The notes below the pieces were generated by a model. That model was not told the DNA's origin. It did not search any database and worked only from the letters and a program-made list of their open reading frames with translations. The position numbers were made by a program, and so were the translations under genes. A stretch of DNA of 64,000 nt from Certhia americana (lineage: Eukaryota; Chordata; Aves; Passeriformes; Certhiidae): NCBI GenBank assembly GCA_018697195.1, contig CM031858.1, positions 133,061,715 through 133,125,714 on the forward strand. The letters are read 5' to 3'. Positions 39,901 through 52,206 of this stretch are shown here, one piece after another; positions within the stretch are counted from its first letter, which is position 1; each line of letters begins with the position of its first letter.

Positions 39901-42900
39901 GAAAGCATAAAAGCCACTGCTCTTTCCACTCACTGTAACAGTAGTAACTGAATGTAAACATTTACGGAAAGAAATCATGTCTGCAAGAAAGGAGGAGTTG
40001 TGGTCCTTTGGGATGGACCAGGCTACTGTTCAGTCCAGAACAGGCAATAACACAGCTGCTTAAGGTGCTTGTCCTTGGTACATTTACCCAGGAGTCCAAA
40101 ACTCTTATTTTAAGCTCTCCTTCAGAAGAAAATCCTTGTTTCTTCATCAGAGAGGGAAAAAAATTGGTGTCATGTCTGCAACAAGGCATATACCAGCTTC
40201 CTCCCCAGCAGGCATTTCTCCCTCCTGCCCCACGGTGCAGCAGGCAGCAGGGTGCCCATCCAGGGCTGGTCCTGTGCACAGCCCGAGCAGACCCGTGGGG
40301 GCTTGTGGGGCTGCAGCAGTGTAGGAAAGAGGATGGCAAGGAACAAAGCCACCATCCCCTCCTGTGAACCTTTTATGAGCAATTGGTGGCTGTGTGGGCA
40401 CACCACAGGTAGGACTGGCAGCAGCAGAGGTTCAGCTACAGCCAAACTAAAATAAAGGCAAATTCTGTTCCTTTAACTCCCAGGAGAACTAAAATCATAC
40501 TGTCTCACTGCCAGCCTCCACAGGGGAGCTCCTGCTCCCCTCCAGACAGCCTTGCTGGTCCCCCAGTCCTGCAATGTGAGCTGGGAAGGGGCTGCTCCAG
40601 GAAAGGCAACTTGTACTCCTGGAGATATTCTACCTCTTTTTCCAAGCCAAAATCCCACTGATATGCAGAGGGTCGCCTGCCTGTTGAGTTACTCTTAGAG
40701 TATTTCCAGCCCCAAAACACACACAGTGCCTTTAGAAAGGGGGAAGAGGATGGTGGACTCCCTACTGCTCTGTGACAGGGCAGGCTGTGCTTCCCCTCGG
40801 CACCAGCTGCACTCAGGCAGGCTATTAATTAATTTTATAGGCCTTTAAAATTTGTTATGAGCAGAAAATAGTTTTCAGGGAAAAGCAAATACACCCTGTG
40901 CTTTCTCCCCAGTTAAAGCTGATGAACTACACTGGCTCAGCCAAGACATAACAAAACAATGAAAACAAGGCAAAAGGTTTCAAAGTGCAAATGATGGAAT
41001 CAACAAAGAAGTGTTTTCCCACGTAACAAAAGAAAAATAATTAAATAAAGTATTGCTCTTCAGAGATATAGAAGGAAATTAATGTCTAAAGATGGAGATG
41101 TGGCAATGGTAAAATACAAACCCACAAGCAACAGAAAATCCAGGTCTAAGAAAAGGATGCATTGACTACAAAATCAGTGGTCAGAAAACTTCTCTGCAGC
41201 AAAGACAATTACAAGGCAATTTCCAAAAACAGCCAAACTCCATATTTTAATACTAAACAGGTATGTTCAGAGGCAACGGAAATTTTTCTCATGCAGTGTC
41301 TGTACACATAAGAATAATTATTGCCTGCAGTAGCAGGAAGCTTCATGAAGGATTTGATAAATAAAACTGCACAAAACTAAAGCCAAAGGAAAACATCAGT
41401 GAAAAGAGACCCCAGATTATGCAACTTCATGACAACTGCAAGAGAAGAGCCAAGTTATGAGACTGAATGATTCAAAGTCAAAAATACCCCTAAGGACAGA
41501 TCCCAGGGGCAATGTGAAGTTTGATGATCTTGCTGGGTCTAAGACAGGAACTGAAATATCAGCAGAGATAAGGCTGGCCTGTACAATGTCCAGCACTGGA
41601 ATAACCCAAGGTTTCCATTCAAAATTGCCAAAGCCCCAGAGAGGAAGACATTTTCACCACTGTTTGCTGGGGTGTTTCACAGTCCTCCCTCTGATTTTGC
41701 ACAGATGGAAACTGGAGGGAAGCCAGGAGAGTTGCAGCAGTAGGAGAAGAGAGACCATTTCCCTCATCGCTACTGAATAGAATTGCTGCTCTTATCAGTG
41801 CTCAATTTCTTCCAGTACAAAATGACAAGAAAATCCTTTCTAATTCAAGATCCAGCAAGGAATAAAGAGTATAGTTAGTCAGAGCTGAGGACTGAAATTA
41901 TCCTCTAAAAAATGCAAACATTCAAGTGCTCCTGATTTGGGCAGCCACCTACAAAAAGCAATGGGAGTCTGCTGCAGAGCAGCCCTGTACACTTTCAGAG
42001 CCAAACACCCAAATGCACAGGAGGGAAGGGAGCAATGTCTGAGGGACAGCCACAGCAACTGGGTATTGTGAGCCTGCTCCCAACCAGCATAGTGTCTTCC
42101 ACAGGCACAGAAAGCAAAGGATTGCAAAGGCTGATTTGGAAAAAAAGGAACGGGTGCTTTATAAATGTCATGTTTCTCAGCAGCACAAGATTCCTTAGCA
42201 CCAGTGCCTTGCCTTGCCAGCTTTGGGCTGGAGCTTTGGGAGCACGGAGTGAGCAGAAGCTGCAGCTCTGCATGAGGAACATCTTGTACATAAAGACCAG
42301 CTGTGAGGAAATGCAAATCCACACAGGCTCTCTGCAGGGAAAACTTAAGAATATTGACTTTTAAATTGATTTTTTATTGTGTGGCATTCCTAGAGATGTG
42401 ACTTTTATCCTGGCCCAGCAAGTTAAAGAGATTATTTTTGGGTGATTCAACCACCAAACTCATGTGGCTCTAATACCTCCCATGTTTTTAAACATTCAGT
42501 CTTTGGTTTCTCAACAACATTTACACCAATAACACAATGTGGAAAACTCAAAGTGTTCCAGTGCTTTCCTCTGCCAAAGCAGACAAGCAAGCCCTATTCT
42601 TCCAGCCACAGAGGTGATGGGAGGAAGGCAAGGTGAGGATGAGGAACTGGCAGATGCCAAGATGAATATCAGCAGTGCAAGTCCCAAGAGCATAGCATGG
42701 GGTTGGACATGGTTGAGTCAGGCACAGGCAGAGCTGTATACACCCTCACTTCAAATCCTGTGGGTACGCTGTCAGGGGTGGGTCACAGAGACCTACTGGG
42801 AAAAGCTACAGTCTCTGCAGGATTTGCAAGTGACTGTGTGTGAATAGTCTTGGAGAGCCAACAGACGATCCCTACAGCTCCAGCACATAATGCTGCCAAA

Positions 42901-43049
42901 GAGAAAATACATATTTAAGTAACCCTCCCACTAGAATATTGATCTGCACTGCACAGATTCCCCTAGACCTCCATTTGTAACTGCTAATGCTTAGAATATA
43001 ATGAATAAAACCCCAAAAAGTTATTTATCCTCTTCCTTTTCTCTTTTAG
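36931..43049. other. Unassigned DNA
   Basis: I see no assignable gene or repeat. Frames near 40000-40450 overlap on both strands in a slightly GC-richer patch and look like chance. Confidence 0.55.
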
Positions 43050-43290
43050 GGGTTATTTCTTCTTTCTATCGCCCCCAGCTATTTTTCCCCATGTATCACA
43101 TCATTTTACCATGCTGAAGTTGTTTCAGTACAGATGCTTTGCCTCCTACTGCTGTGAGCCCATCACACCGCTCTGTGACCACAGCCACCACAAGGAGATA
43201 AACCTCGGCAGCATCTCAGTGGAGGAGCATTTGGAAGCTTTTAAAGAGCAGCAGTGCCTGTGGCAGAGCAGCCTTTCCCACTGCCACTGA
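43050..43290 (+). other. Candidate exon with a 79-codon open frame
   Basis: A strong acceptor-like site, a long pyrimidine tract ending CTCTTTTAG at 43041-43049, is followed directly by a frame open from 43051 to a TGA at 43288-43290. From the methionine at 43111 it would encode 59 residues. The first part is Cys/His-rich and the end contains the amphipathic stretch SISVEEHLEAFKEQQ. I recognise no family. No AATAAA lies within about 700 bases downstream, which argues against a terminal coding exon. No matching upstream exon was found. It may be chance. Confidence 0.2.
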
Positions 43291-44029
43291 CAGATGGAGA
43301 TGGAATAGGCTTTCTTAGTCTCTTTTTAGAGAACTGATGCGATGGCAACAACAATCTGCAGACCAAATTGCAAGCATCTCCCCTAGTTTATGTCTCAGCT
43401 CCCATCAGGCAAATCCCTCCTGAAGGAAGATCTTGGTCCAGCCCCACATACCCACATGCAGGTGCCCTGCTGAGACGTATTTTCTGCCATCCGTAGCATT
43501 TGGCTCATTTCCCACACTGGTGCAGTCATTCCTTCATAGCATCTTATCCCAGCAGCAACCCCAGCCAGCGCGTTTTCCTAGGCAAATTTATCCCTGCCAA
43601 CATCCGTCCCTTGAATGTCAACTCTTACCTCATCTGAAAGGATGTGTGGAAGCCTTGAAAACAAAGGCCAGAGAGGGAACTCTGGCAAGGCCACATACAA
43701 AGAAAAGTGATTTCTTTCTTCATAATTTCAATCAGAGTTACTGTCTATGGTAGCCGAAAACATGTTAGGCAAAAACATGATTTGTTAAAATTTACTAACA
43801 TCTCTATATGTCCTTTTATATCCCCTAATATCTCATCTTCCTTGCAATCTTACTGTACTCTTGAATTTTGATGTATCTGCAGACAATTCTTCACCAGATG
43901 AACCAAACCTGTTTGTTGGCTGTGAATATACAAACCCTTAGCTTCTCCAAATATTTTCTCATATTCTGATACAAAGTAAACACAAGATTTTTTACATATA
44001 TATACATGGTGTGATTCCCAGAGGGAATC
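43291..44029. other. Unassigned spacer
   Basis: A 106-codon frame at 43433-43753 has no recognisable features. Nothing else is assignable. Confidence 0.5.
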
Positions 44030-44101
44030 CCCTGTGCAGGGCTTAGGGTTGCACTGTGATAGTCCTTGTGGGTCCCTTCCAGCTCAGTATATTCTATGAT
44101 T
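44030..44101 (+). mobile_element. CR1 LINE 3' end fragment
   Basis: CCTGTGCAGGGCTTAGGGTT, then GATAGTCCTTGTGGGTCCCT, TCCAGCTCAGTA and TATTCTATGATTA follow the CR1 3' end closely. The copy is only about 70 bases long. AT-rich DNA and then a (TA)n array follow immediately. Confidence 0.85.
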
Positions 44102-44126
44102 ATTTTATATATTTTTATTATATTTG

Positions 44127-44129
<3 letters not shown>

Positions 44130-44162
<33 letters not shown>
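44130..44162 (+). repeat. (TA)n microsatellite
   Basis: About 15 uninterrupted TA units begin 30 bases after the CR1 tail. The array encodes the IYIYIY artefact on the minus strand and is self-complementary. Confidence 0.95.
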
Positions 44163-44164
<2 letters not shown>

Positions 44165-45740
44165 CGTTTACAATTTTCTTTTTTACTGCTCCCCTTTGTG
44201 AAAGAACAGCTTAACAGTCCCCCTGGGCTCATTGCTGCCCATCACTTATTTACATCCTTTTCAAGAAGGGCTGAGCAGACTTGAGCACTGTCAGGTAGCT
44301 GCAGCAGACTTCCAGGTGAGTGTCCACATTCCTCCTTTACTTTTCTTTCTGCAAAAGTGCTGGTTGCCTTTTCAATTGCTGCTGCACTGTGAAGCAAAGC
44401 CTGTCCTAAGTCACACAGAAGGATGGCCAGAGGTATGTCCTCCCCAGCACATCTCTCTCCAGCAGTACCTATAATTTAGGCTTTAGAAATGGGTGCAAGT
44501 ATTTCACATTTATTCCCTAAATAGGGCAAGCAGGGATTGTCTGTCCTTTCTTCAACTCAGCAGTAAGCCACTTTAGTACATTTACTGATAGCTAAAAATA
44601 GACTACCCATGCCTCTGCTTCCTCTACTGAGTCACCAGCAGTTTTCTGACCAATCCACAGTTGTACAGCAGATGGTTGGGCTCCAGCTCAGAAGGTGCGG
44701 GGCGTTTCACTCCAAGCATTGGCACACTCACGGACCTCATCCATTGCCTTACAAGGGTGTGCTCCTTGGAAAATGGTAGGCAATACTCTTACTGACAGAG
44801 ATGGTGGGCATCAGGGAACACCAACACGGGCTCTGAATTACCTGCAGGACAGGTAAAAGCGACTCATCTAGCCCTCAGGATCTGTGCAATGAAGCAAAGC
44901 CTAAAGAGGGAGAAAGTCTGCAGTCCCAAGGAAGGGGGGAATTCCCAGGAAGCAGAGAGGGCATATCCTGGGCTGAGCTGGGGGGCTCCTGCTAGAAAGC
45001 AGCCAGCTTTTGCACAAGGCAGCTGTAAGTAAACACAGCCAGTGCTTTCCAAAGAGCTGAGCAAACAGAGCACGGTGCAAGACTTTGTCCCAGTGCTGCA
45101 AGAGGCCAGAAATGTGGCTAAACTCCCTCACCTAAGTGTCTGTCTCTCCACAGCCAGCAGCCCCAGCCATGGGAAGAGTGTCTGCCGTGGAAATCACACA
45201 GTGCCTCATCCAAACCTCTAACCTGCCACCCCTCAGCTTCCTGTAGCTTTGGTGACTTGGTGGTACACCTGGGTTTGGCAGAATGAGCAGCTGGCATGGC
45301 TTGGTGACCCAGCAGCAGCTCCTGGTGTGCTGCACAGCCCTTCACCAGCTCCAGGGATCTCCACAGGGTGTGCAAAACCCAGGGAGGCCCAAGGCAGCAC
45401 TCCGCTTTCTTTCAAGCAGCTGACGAGCCAAAACGATGTCCCTTGTCCATCCACTGCACCAGCACAGGCTGATTCCTGGCACCTCTTGTGGGAAACTGAG
45501 GCAGGGACTGCTCTCAGGGGTGATGAGGCCCAGGTGCCATGCACACAACCCTAACACATTAAACACAAGTGTCTAACCTTTAAAACAAAATGTTAATTAG
45601 ATTTCTCTGATGAGACAGCACGTTTTACTGGCTGGAATGGGAAACAGGATTTCTGACTTCCTTTTCCGGATTACCCAAAATGAGTAATTTTCCCAACTTT
45701 CTCTTGGATTGAGAATAATTGTTAATATATTTGTTTATTT
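44163..45740. other. Unassigned DNA with one exon-like segment
   Basis: 44266-44315 is bounded by an acceptor-like ATCCTTTTCAAG and a consensus donor CCAG/GTGAGT, giving a 50-nt candidate exon. There is no other support for it. 44840-45550 is GC-richer and has overlapping chance frames on both strands. Confidence 0.4.
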
Positions 45741-45885
45741 AAAGTCTCTTGATTTTTGTTTTTGTTTGATCTTTCTGGCTTGTTTTTTTTTTGGTTTTTT
45801 TTTTTAATAAAAAGTAATTTTGTATATTTTTATTTTTTTTAAAAAAATCAAAAGTAATTTTGTATACTTTTTTTTTTTTTAAAAA
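45741..45885 (+). repeat. T-rich tract containing a 40-base tandem duplication
   Basis: Within a T-rich stretch, a 40-base unit holding AAAGTAATTTTGTATA is present twice (cores at 45811 and 45851), each copy ending in a T-run then an A-run. The copies differ at a handful of positions. Confidence 0.85.
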
Positions 45886-46615
45886 TTCTCGTTTTAAATA
45901 TTCAAGTCGGATCTCAGTTAGACAGCAAGAAGGTGGGTGTGGGGATGTCAGAAATGTTATTTATATTGGGTTACTTTGTTGCTAACTGTTTCTTCTCAGA
46001 GTTTCAATAGACCAGTTTGGCATAGGTTGCTATTTTTATATGGCATTACCTTATTTGAAAGAGGGATGAGCTCAGAAAAGTGAAACCTGGGCTGCCACTG
46101 GCATGAAGGAAGAGTGTTAACATACTGTTTCCAACATTTACTGTAGGTTAGAGGGGAGATGGTGCACCCAAGTGACAAGGACGTGATAGGGGATGCTGAC
46201 CCCATGGGATCATGCACCAGAAAGCTGCCCAGTTTCACCATGGTACAAATGGGTTGTTTTACAGGGCCACAGGATGAGGGAGAAAATCTTGTCCTCAGGG
46301 CAGAAAGCATGCAAGGTAATTACTTGTCTCACATGATGCTGTAAGATCTGGAATAAGTGGGTACCAAAAAAATTGTCTTCTTTAGGCTGGAGCAGGGTGT
46401 CAGATCTCCAGCCTTGCTTCAGCCTGTGCAATAAACCTGATTCCCCAGCCACTCACTTTTGATTTTTCCACCACCTGCAGCCTGGCAGGGAGAAGCAGAT
46501 GCTGAGAAGATACAGGATTTCAGAAGGAAATCTGATTTCCCCCGAGTTTACTGCTTCTCCCTCCTGGCTCTGCTTGTCTTTTTGGCAGCCGTCAGCAGCT
46601 CCCATACATGCAACA
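45886..46615. other. Unassigned spacer
   Basis: No gene or repeat is recognised. Confidence 0.55.
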
Positions 46616-46656
46616 CCCCCCCCCCCCCCCCCCTCCCCCCCCCCCCCCCCCCCCCC
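46616..46656 (+). repeat. Poly-C tract, C18-T-C22
   Basis: Eighteen C, a single T and 22 C follow ATGCAACA. Read on the minus strand it is a long G homopolymer able to form quadruplexes. The poly-Pro and poly-Gly frames over it are artefacts. Such tracts are prone to sequencing and assembly length errors. Confidence 0.95.
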
Positions 46657-47468
46657 ATTTCCTAGCTCTACCAGGAGCTGTCATAGTTGGAGGCTCAAAT
46701 AATTGTTTTTGCAAGAGCTGCTTTCTGTCCTCTTGAAGGTTGTGCTGATTATTTCCTCTCAAGCAAGTAAAGCACCATGTAATTATTGCAAATGTCACCT
46801 GGTGAAAAATCACTTCCAGTCAATCATCTCAGCCTGAAGATAACTGTTGCAGCTCTTTGCTACTGGAACAAGTCAAACAGAAGTGATGAGGGATCTCACA
46901 TCTCACCTGTCAAGGCTTGTATTTCCAAACAAACACAATAAATTGGTTAAATAATATTCACGAGAAGCCAGTCCACAGACTCACTGCTCAGTAGGATCTG
47001 CATGCTGGTGGATCATGCAGGATCCTGCTCTTGCTATGGCTGTTCACACATGGCAGAGCAGATTGTGACTTTCCCATTCAAAGTGCAAATAGATCCTGTA
47101 AACCTACAGCCTCAGAGCTGCTGCAGAGCAGGTGACTCAGTGACAAGACACCAATTTGTCTCTGCCAGGACAGTCAGGCACAGGGATGCCACTGGACCCA
47201 GCCTTTTCCGCACTGTTAGAGTCCTAAGCCAAAAGCAGGTAGTATATGGCATTATATAATGATGGTGTGGAACATTTTCTGCTGTAGAGCTCTGGTCCTA
47301 TTTAAACTTAATTTGTGATTATCACTATCTGGTACCAAATATTTCACATTTAGTTAATGCTTGAAGATGTGATTGCTCTTTTAAAAAGTCAAAGCTTAAG
47401 AGCGAAGGTGATTCAATTACATTGACTGCAATTAATGTGTTTAATAAAAATGGAGGCCTCAAATATTT
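46657..47468. other. Unassigned spacer, AT-rich at its end
   Basis: 47330-47460 is AT-rich but not simple, with CAATTACATTGACTGCAATT and TTTAATAAAAATGG motifs. No gene is recognised. Confidence 0.5.
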
Positions 47469-47519
47469 ATATATATATATACACACACACATATATATGT
47501 ATGTATATATATATATATG
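47469..47519 (+). repeat. Compound TA/CA/TG dinucleotide array
   Basis: TA units pass into (CA)5, back to TA, then TGTATG and TA again, keeping strict purine-pyrimidine alternation over about 50 bases. The minus-strand frame over it (IYIYTYIYM) is an artefact. Confidence 0.9.
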
Positions 47520-50301
47520 CTTATCTGTTTCAAGCATCTTGGAAAAACAGCATCTTGTTTTATCTTAAAAAACCAATTATTATTGAAAAAAGATAATTGA
47601 AAATGAGCACTTAGCACACCACAATTACGAGCACTGATCCAAACCTCTCAACAGGTAAATCTCCTGGTTCTAAAGGCAGCTGTTTAGATGTGCCTGAGAC
47701 AAGGTATAAGCCTCATATTTAAAACTGAGCAGAGAGGAGACCAAACTCCATACACAGGCAACTACCAAGCATCTATCAGGGATGAAATGCAGAGCAGAAA
47801 TACATGAACCAAATTTACCTGCTTGTAAGTGTGCCTTGTCAGAATTACTGTCAGCAGTAAAAAGGACACAATTGACTAGAAAAAAAACACATTAATGGCA
47901 TCTTAATTTACCAAAAGGTTGAAGAAAACTTTTGAAGGTTTCTTAGGGATGAAATAGAGGACAGAGCACTGGTGCTGTACTGTGCCATTCAGGTAAGGGC
48001 ACACCCAAAAATAGGCTACTACCATAATTCCCATGCACCAAATTAGCAAATACAGCACCTATTTTTATATATTCTTTTTTTGAAGATTTTGTTTTGGCAT
48101 TAGCTGCTGTGATCTAAGAAACAATAGTGAAGTTCTCTCTTACCAGAGCTTTGAATAAAGCTGACATGAAGAGGAAGGATCACTCTGTAGAGAAGCTGGA
48201 GGAAAATTAGTTTGTACTGATTTTGTCTGCCTAAGTCTAGACAGTTTTCTGGTCCACACTGAAGGTGTCAAGCAAAACAACATTCACAGATGTTAGAAAA
48301 TACAGTCCCAAGCACCAATCTCACACAGCAGGACAGAATCAGAAATAAATGCCCTGGCACCCACATGCTGACTCATGACCAGGCTGGTGTTCTCTGCAAA
48401 TTGCTTTAATGTAAATTCCATCCTCATTAACAATTTTAATAGGGATATGAGAACAAAATCAGAGGTATTTTAAAAGCACCATCCATTGGAAAACTCAGGA
48501 GAAGGACTCAGTAACACATTCAGGGGTGCATATGTCTACACAGATAAATGACCATGGAAATCTCCTTGTCAAAACAAAGCATATACTGGAAATCAATACC
48601 AATATTTTACATACAGGAAAAAAATATGAGACTTGTGATCCAGCTGCTGTGAAGTCCCAGATTTGCGACCTGGTTGAAATAGGTCTGTCACAGAATGTAA
48701 AATAACCAAAGAAATCATTAAGGCAGTTCTTTGGATTTTCTAGCTGGCAAAGAACAGAAAATGGAGCAAAGCTTCAGCCCAGGGTTCAATCCAGCCTTGC
48801 CCAGAAGCTGTCTCACTCACAGAGCAGTACGTACATTACTTGGAACGTGCAAGGTTCCTAATGGCATGGAGCTGAGATGCAGAAGGAGACCGTGCTCTGA
48901 CTCCAGGCATCCATAAGAAGTATTTCTAATGTCTTGTCCCATCTCCTGCTTGCTCCTATTCCCCACGGCCCGGAAGAGGACAGAGTCATGTCTGTGGGAC
49001 CTGGTGCTGCTGGGTGCACAGCCTGGCAGGGACAAAGGCATTCCCAGGGGGATGTTCAGGGACCCTTGCAGTGAGAAATCTCACCATCAGCCCCATCTGT
49101 CCACATCAGAAAACCATTTCAGAAGACTCCATATTTCTGTTCTGACCCAAGGACTCTTTGGTAAGTGACTGTTCATGGCACACGACTGGCATCCTGCAAC
49201 ACCACAAAAAACTCCTGACACCAGCTACTGCTGTGACCTAAAGCTGGTGCTGGGTTTCCTTGAGAAGAGTGGAAGGGCTGGGCTTCAGGGTGGTGTTGTC
49301 TGCTTGCCAGGTGGGGAGAGGAGTCCCCTCTGCCCTAGCACTGATGTGTCTCTTTCCCTTCCAGCATCTGTCTACCTCAGGAGATGAAGCGGCATGGTGA
49401 TGGGTGCCTGAGGCTCAGACAGACTATTTTTAGATCTAAAGAAGCCAGATGCTCATCAGATTGAAGGCAATTTCACCTCTGCAAGATGCAATTTGAGTGC
49501 TGGAAATTATGAGAGCTTAACAGAGCCCTTGAGGATTTCAACATTTGTCTGAAAAATATTTGCCAAGTCTTGAAGCAACAACATTATTGTCTCAGTGTAT
49601 CCCAAGCTCTGACAAGATAAAACCTTAGCAAAATTCCTTATTTTTAGAGGAGTGTCCAGTACTTGGTCATATACACCTGTACCATATTTGCCATTTCTGC
49701 TTAAAAATGAAGACTACTGCTTTCACCTGATCTGTTTTTCAAAATGAGATCTTGATACTGATCTTCCTGCTGAATCAGGAAGCATGCTGTGCATGCTAAA
49801 TCACCCAAAACAAAACAGACCCTAACAGATAAATTACATGTTTTCAAATAATTCTCTCAACAATAGCTAAGCTAGTTTGCATTTGCTTTTGACTGGGTAG
49901 TATTTTTTCCTCTATTAACAATTTGATAACTGTGTAACTGAAGAAATATTCCACATACATGTAAATCCTCAGCAGAGGATCCATTGCACATTACTCTGGT
50001 AGATGTAATTAATCTCATTTAAGAGCTTCAGAGCTCAGCAATACTTTACAATGGTCAGGAGAGAGCTACCAGTTGCTATTACACTCATTGGTCTTTCTCT
50101 CCTGGAAAAGACAAGCCTACAGTTGTCATCAGACATGAAATCTGGTCTTCATCTCTGTCTTATTCTGGCCTCCTTATATACATTCTTGCTTCAAATTAGG
50201 TTTTTTCCAAGTATCATTTTTGGCCTCTGGGATTTAATTCCCACAGCTGCAAATTCTCACTGTCATCCACAAGTCAGAAAATCTAAATTATTTTTAACTC
50301 T
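47520..50301. other. Unassigned DNA
   Basis: No gene is supported. 49122-49160 is bounded by CATTTCAG and a consensus donor TTTG/GTAAGTG, which would make a 39-nt micro-exon, but nothing else supports it. One copy of the 54-base dispersed repeat lies at 48496-48549. Confidence 0.5.
48496..48549 (+). repeat. 54-base exact dispersed direct repeat, copy 1
   Basis: A 54-base segment beginning CAGGAGAAGGACTCAGTAAC and ending TCTACACAGATAAAT is identical to 52479-52532. Similarity stops sharply on both sides. The segment is not low-complexity and matches no repeat family I recognise. Confidence 0.9.
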
Positions 50302-50420
50302 GCCATAAAACAAACAAACAAACAACCCCCCCAAAAAACAAAACAAACAAAAAAACCTAAAACACACACACAAACCCCCCACACGCACACAAAAAACCCC
50401 ACCAAACAAAAAAAACACCT
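50302..50420 (+). repeat. A/C-rich low-complexity tract
   Basis: About 120 bases are almost free of G and T, made of AAAC, AACA, CACA and short poly-C pieces. The minus strand is T/G-rich and gives a Cys/Val/Phe-rich artefact frame. Confidence 0.9.
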
Positions 50421-52157
50421 CCTATAACAATATATGGGGTTTTTGTTAATACAGTTTGTCACAGAGCATTTCAGGTTCAGTTTTTTAAGATGGGTTTTTT
50501 CTTCTGCAGTGACAGGCATAAAACCTTCTCCTTGCTAGCAACCAGCTCTTCAATTATATGCTTTCAATTTCTTTTCAGACAGAAGTGAGCAGACCATAAG
50601 ATTGAAGTGAGCACACTGTAAGATGGAAGTGAAAAATACTGCAGACAGCTGAAAGAAAAAGAAAATCAAAAGGTCATCTTCCCCTTTGCCTGCTCACATC
50701 ACACCACAGATTACAGTAACTCTATACTGCAAACAAGCAAACACTCCATCTCCTCACTTTGTCCCTCAGTGCCCCAAAAGTGTTTCCTCTGCAAACATAA
50801 GCACAGAGGTGTGCTCCTTAGGAGATCTTACAAAGGATCACTGGAAAATCCAGCCAGGATTTGTCTCTTACACATATTAAGGATCTAGCCAACATTTGTT
50901 TTTAATGTGTTTCCAAGAACACTTACAATCCTACTGGTAGCAGAAACCACTGAGTACCTATCCCAGTTCCCTGGTCTTGAAACTTTGGCCAGCTCAGGGT
51001 TAAACTTCCCAAGCAGTGAGACTGGTAAAATGTCTCTGAGATCAAAAGAAAGCAGTGCAAAGAGCCTGTGACCTGAGTTGGGAAGGCAGTGGAGCCCCAG
51101 GTGTGTGTGGTAGTTCTTCTAGCCATCAGCTGCTAACAGGAAAGGTCCCAGCTCTGAGGATTAACTAGAGGAGCTAGATTTCATCAATCTCAGTAAGGTA
51201 GTACTATGGTGGGCACAGAGAGAACAGGTCTCTGTGGATAGTTCCAAAGAAGCTATAGTTTCTGCAGTGGCAGAGCACAGAGGAAACACAGGTTTACCTC
51301 CGGAGAGTGCACTGGGCACCACAAAGGCACCTCAGCTGCAGGGTTTAGCCACCAGAACAGTGATGTAGCAGAGACAGAAGGACAGAAGAAAATACCAGGG
51401 AAGGAGCCGAAGTCCCTGGATTTGTTATTTTTTGCCTCCTCAGCTCTCATTGTCATTATGTGAATATGGTGGTGGTTGAAACCTCCTCCAGTCCCAGCAG
51501 ACGCTGTTAATAGCACAGCCTGGGTGAGAAAGGGTCCCTGGGGCCCAAAAATGAAGCAATTTAGAAACTTATTCAAAGCAAAAGTTGATACTCAGGTTCC
51601 AGAGTCAGTGATGCATGACACCCCACCAGCAGCAATGGACAAAATACAGCAAAGAAATTATGTTTGGAAGGTGATTTCAGCACTGCTATCAAAGCACAGT
51701 CAAGCAATCGATGGGCTTCTTTGTTTTTCACCATCCTTTAGCAGGTTTTGGACCCAAAATTGAGGATCACAATGATGTTAAAGAGCAAGTGGGAGGGAGC
51801 ATTGAGGCAGGTGAGTGTTAGAGTGGGACTTGAGGGATGATGCCTCAGCTCTAAAGTGAGGTCAGCATTAGGAGAAAGGGCAGGCTTGTACCAGTAATTC
51901 TGCAGGACCTCTTAAAAAAAATTTGTTGATCAGGAAAGTTTTCTGCACCAAAGGGTCATTTTGCAGAAGTAGAAATGAGTCAGAAATTGTTAGGAACTCA
52001 GCCAAAAAACCACTAATGAATATGTTTTAATTAATACAACTTATTTTTCCTAAAGAGAGCCTTTCTAGCAGGAAACCCTTTCTATGCACTTTTACCTACC
52101 TAGCATATTCTGCAATTTACCATGCAGCTTTGAAGAATGTTCCAAGTGATCTGCATT
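50421..52157. other. Unassigned DNA
   Basis: No gene or repeat is recognised. Frames at 51253-51576 (minus) and 51476-51763 (plus) overlap partly and have no recognisable domain. Confidence 0.55.
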
Positions 52158-52165
52158 CACACACA

Positions 52166-52204
<39 letters not shown>
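52158..52204 (+). repeat. (CA)n microsatellite
   Basis: About 23 CA units carry one AA interruption near 52168. It is a standard dinucleotide array, likely polymorphic. Confidence 0.95.

Positions 52205-52206
<2 letters not shown>

Noticed and set aside
46459..46813. Frames with poly-Pro on plus and poly-Gly on minus
   Set aside because: They are produced by the poly-C tract.
48770..48800. GGTTCAATCC, resembling a tRNA T-arm
   Set aside because: No acceptor stem, D-arm or anticodon arm can be folded around it.
49122..49160. A possible 39-nt micro-exon between CATTTCAG and GTAAGTG
   Set aside because: The acceptor has a weak pyrimidine tract and there is no reading-frame or neighbouring-exon support; such pairs arise by chance in 64 kb.
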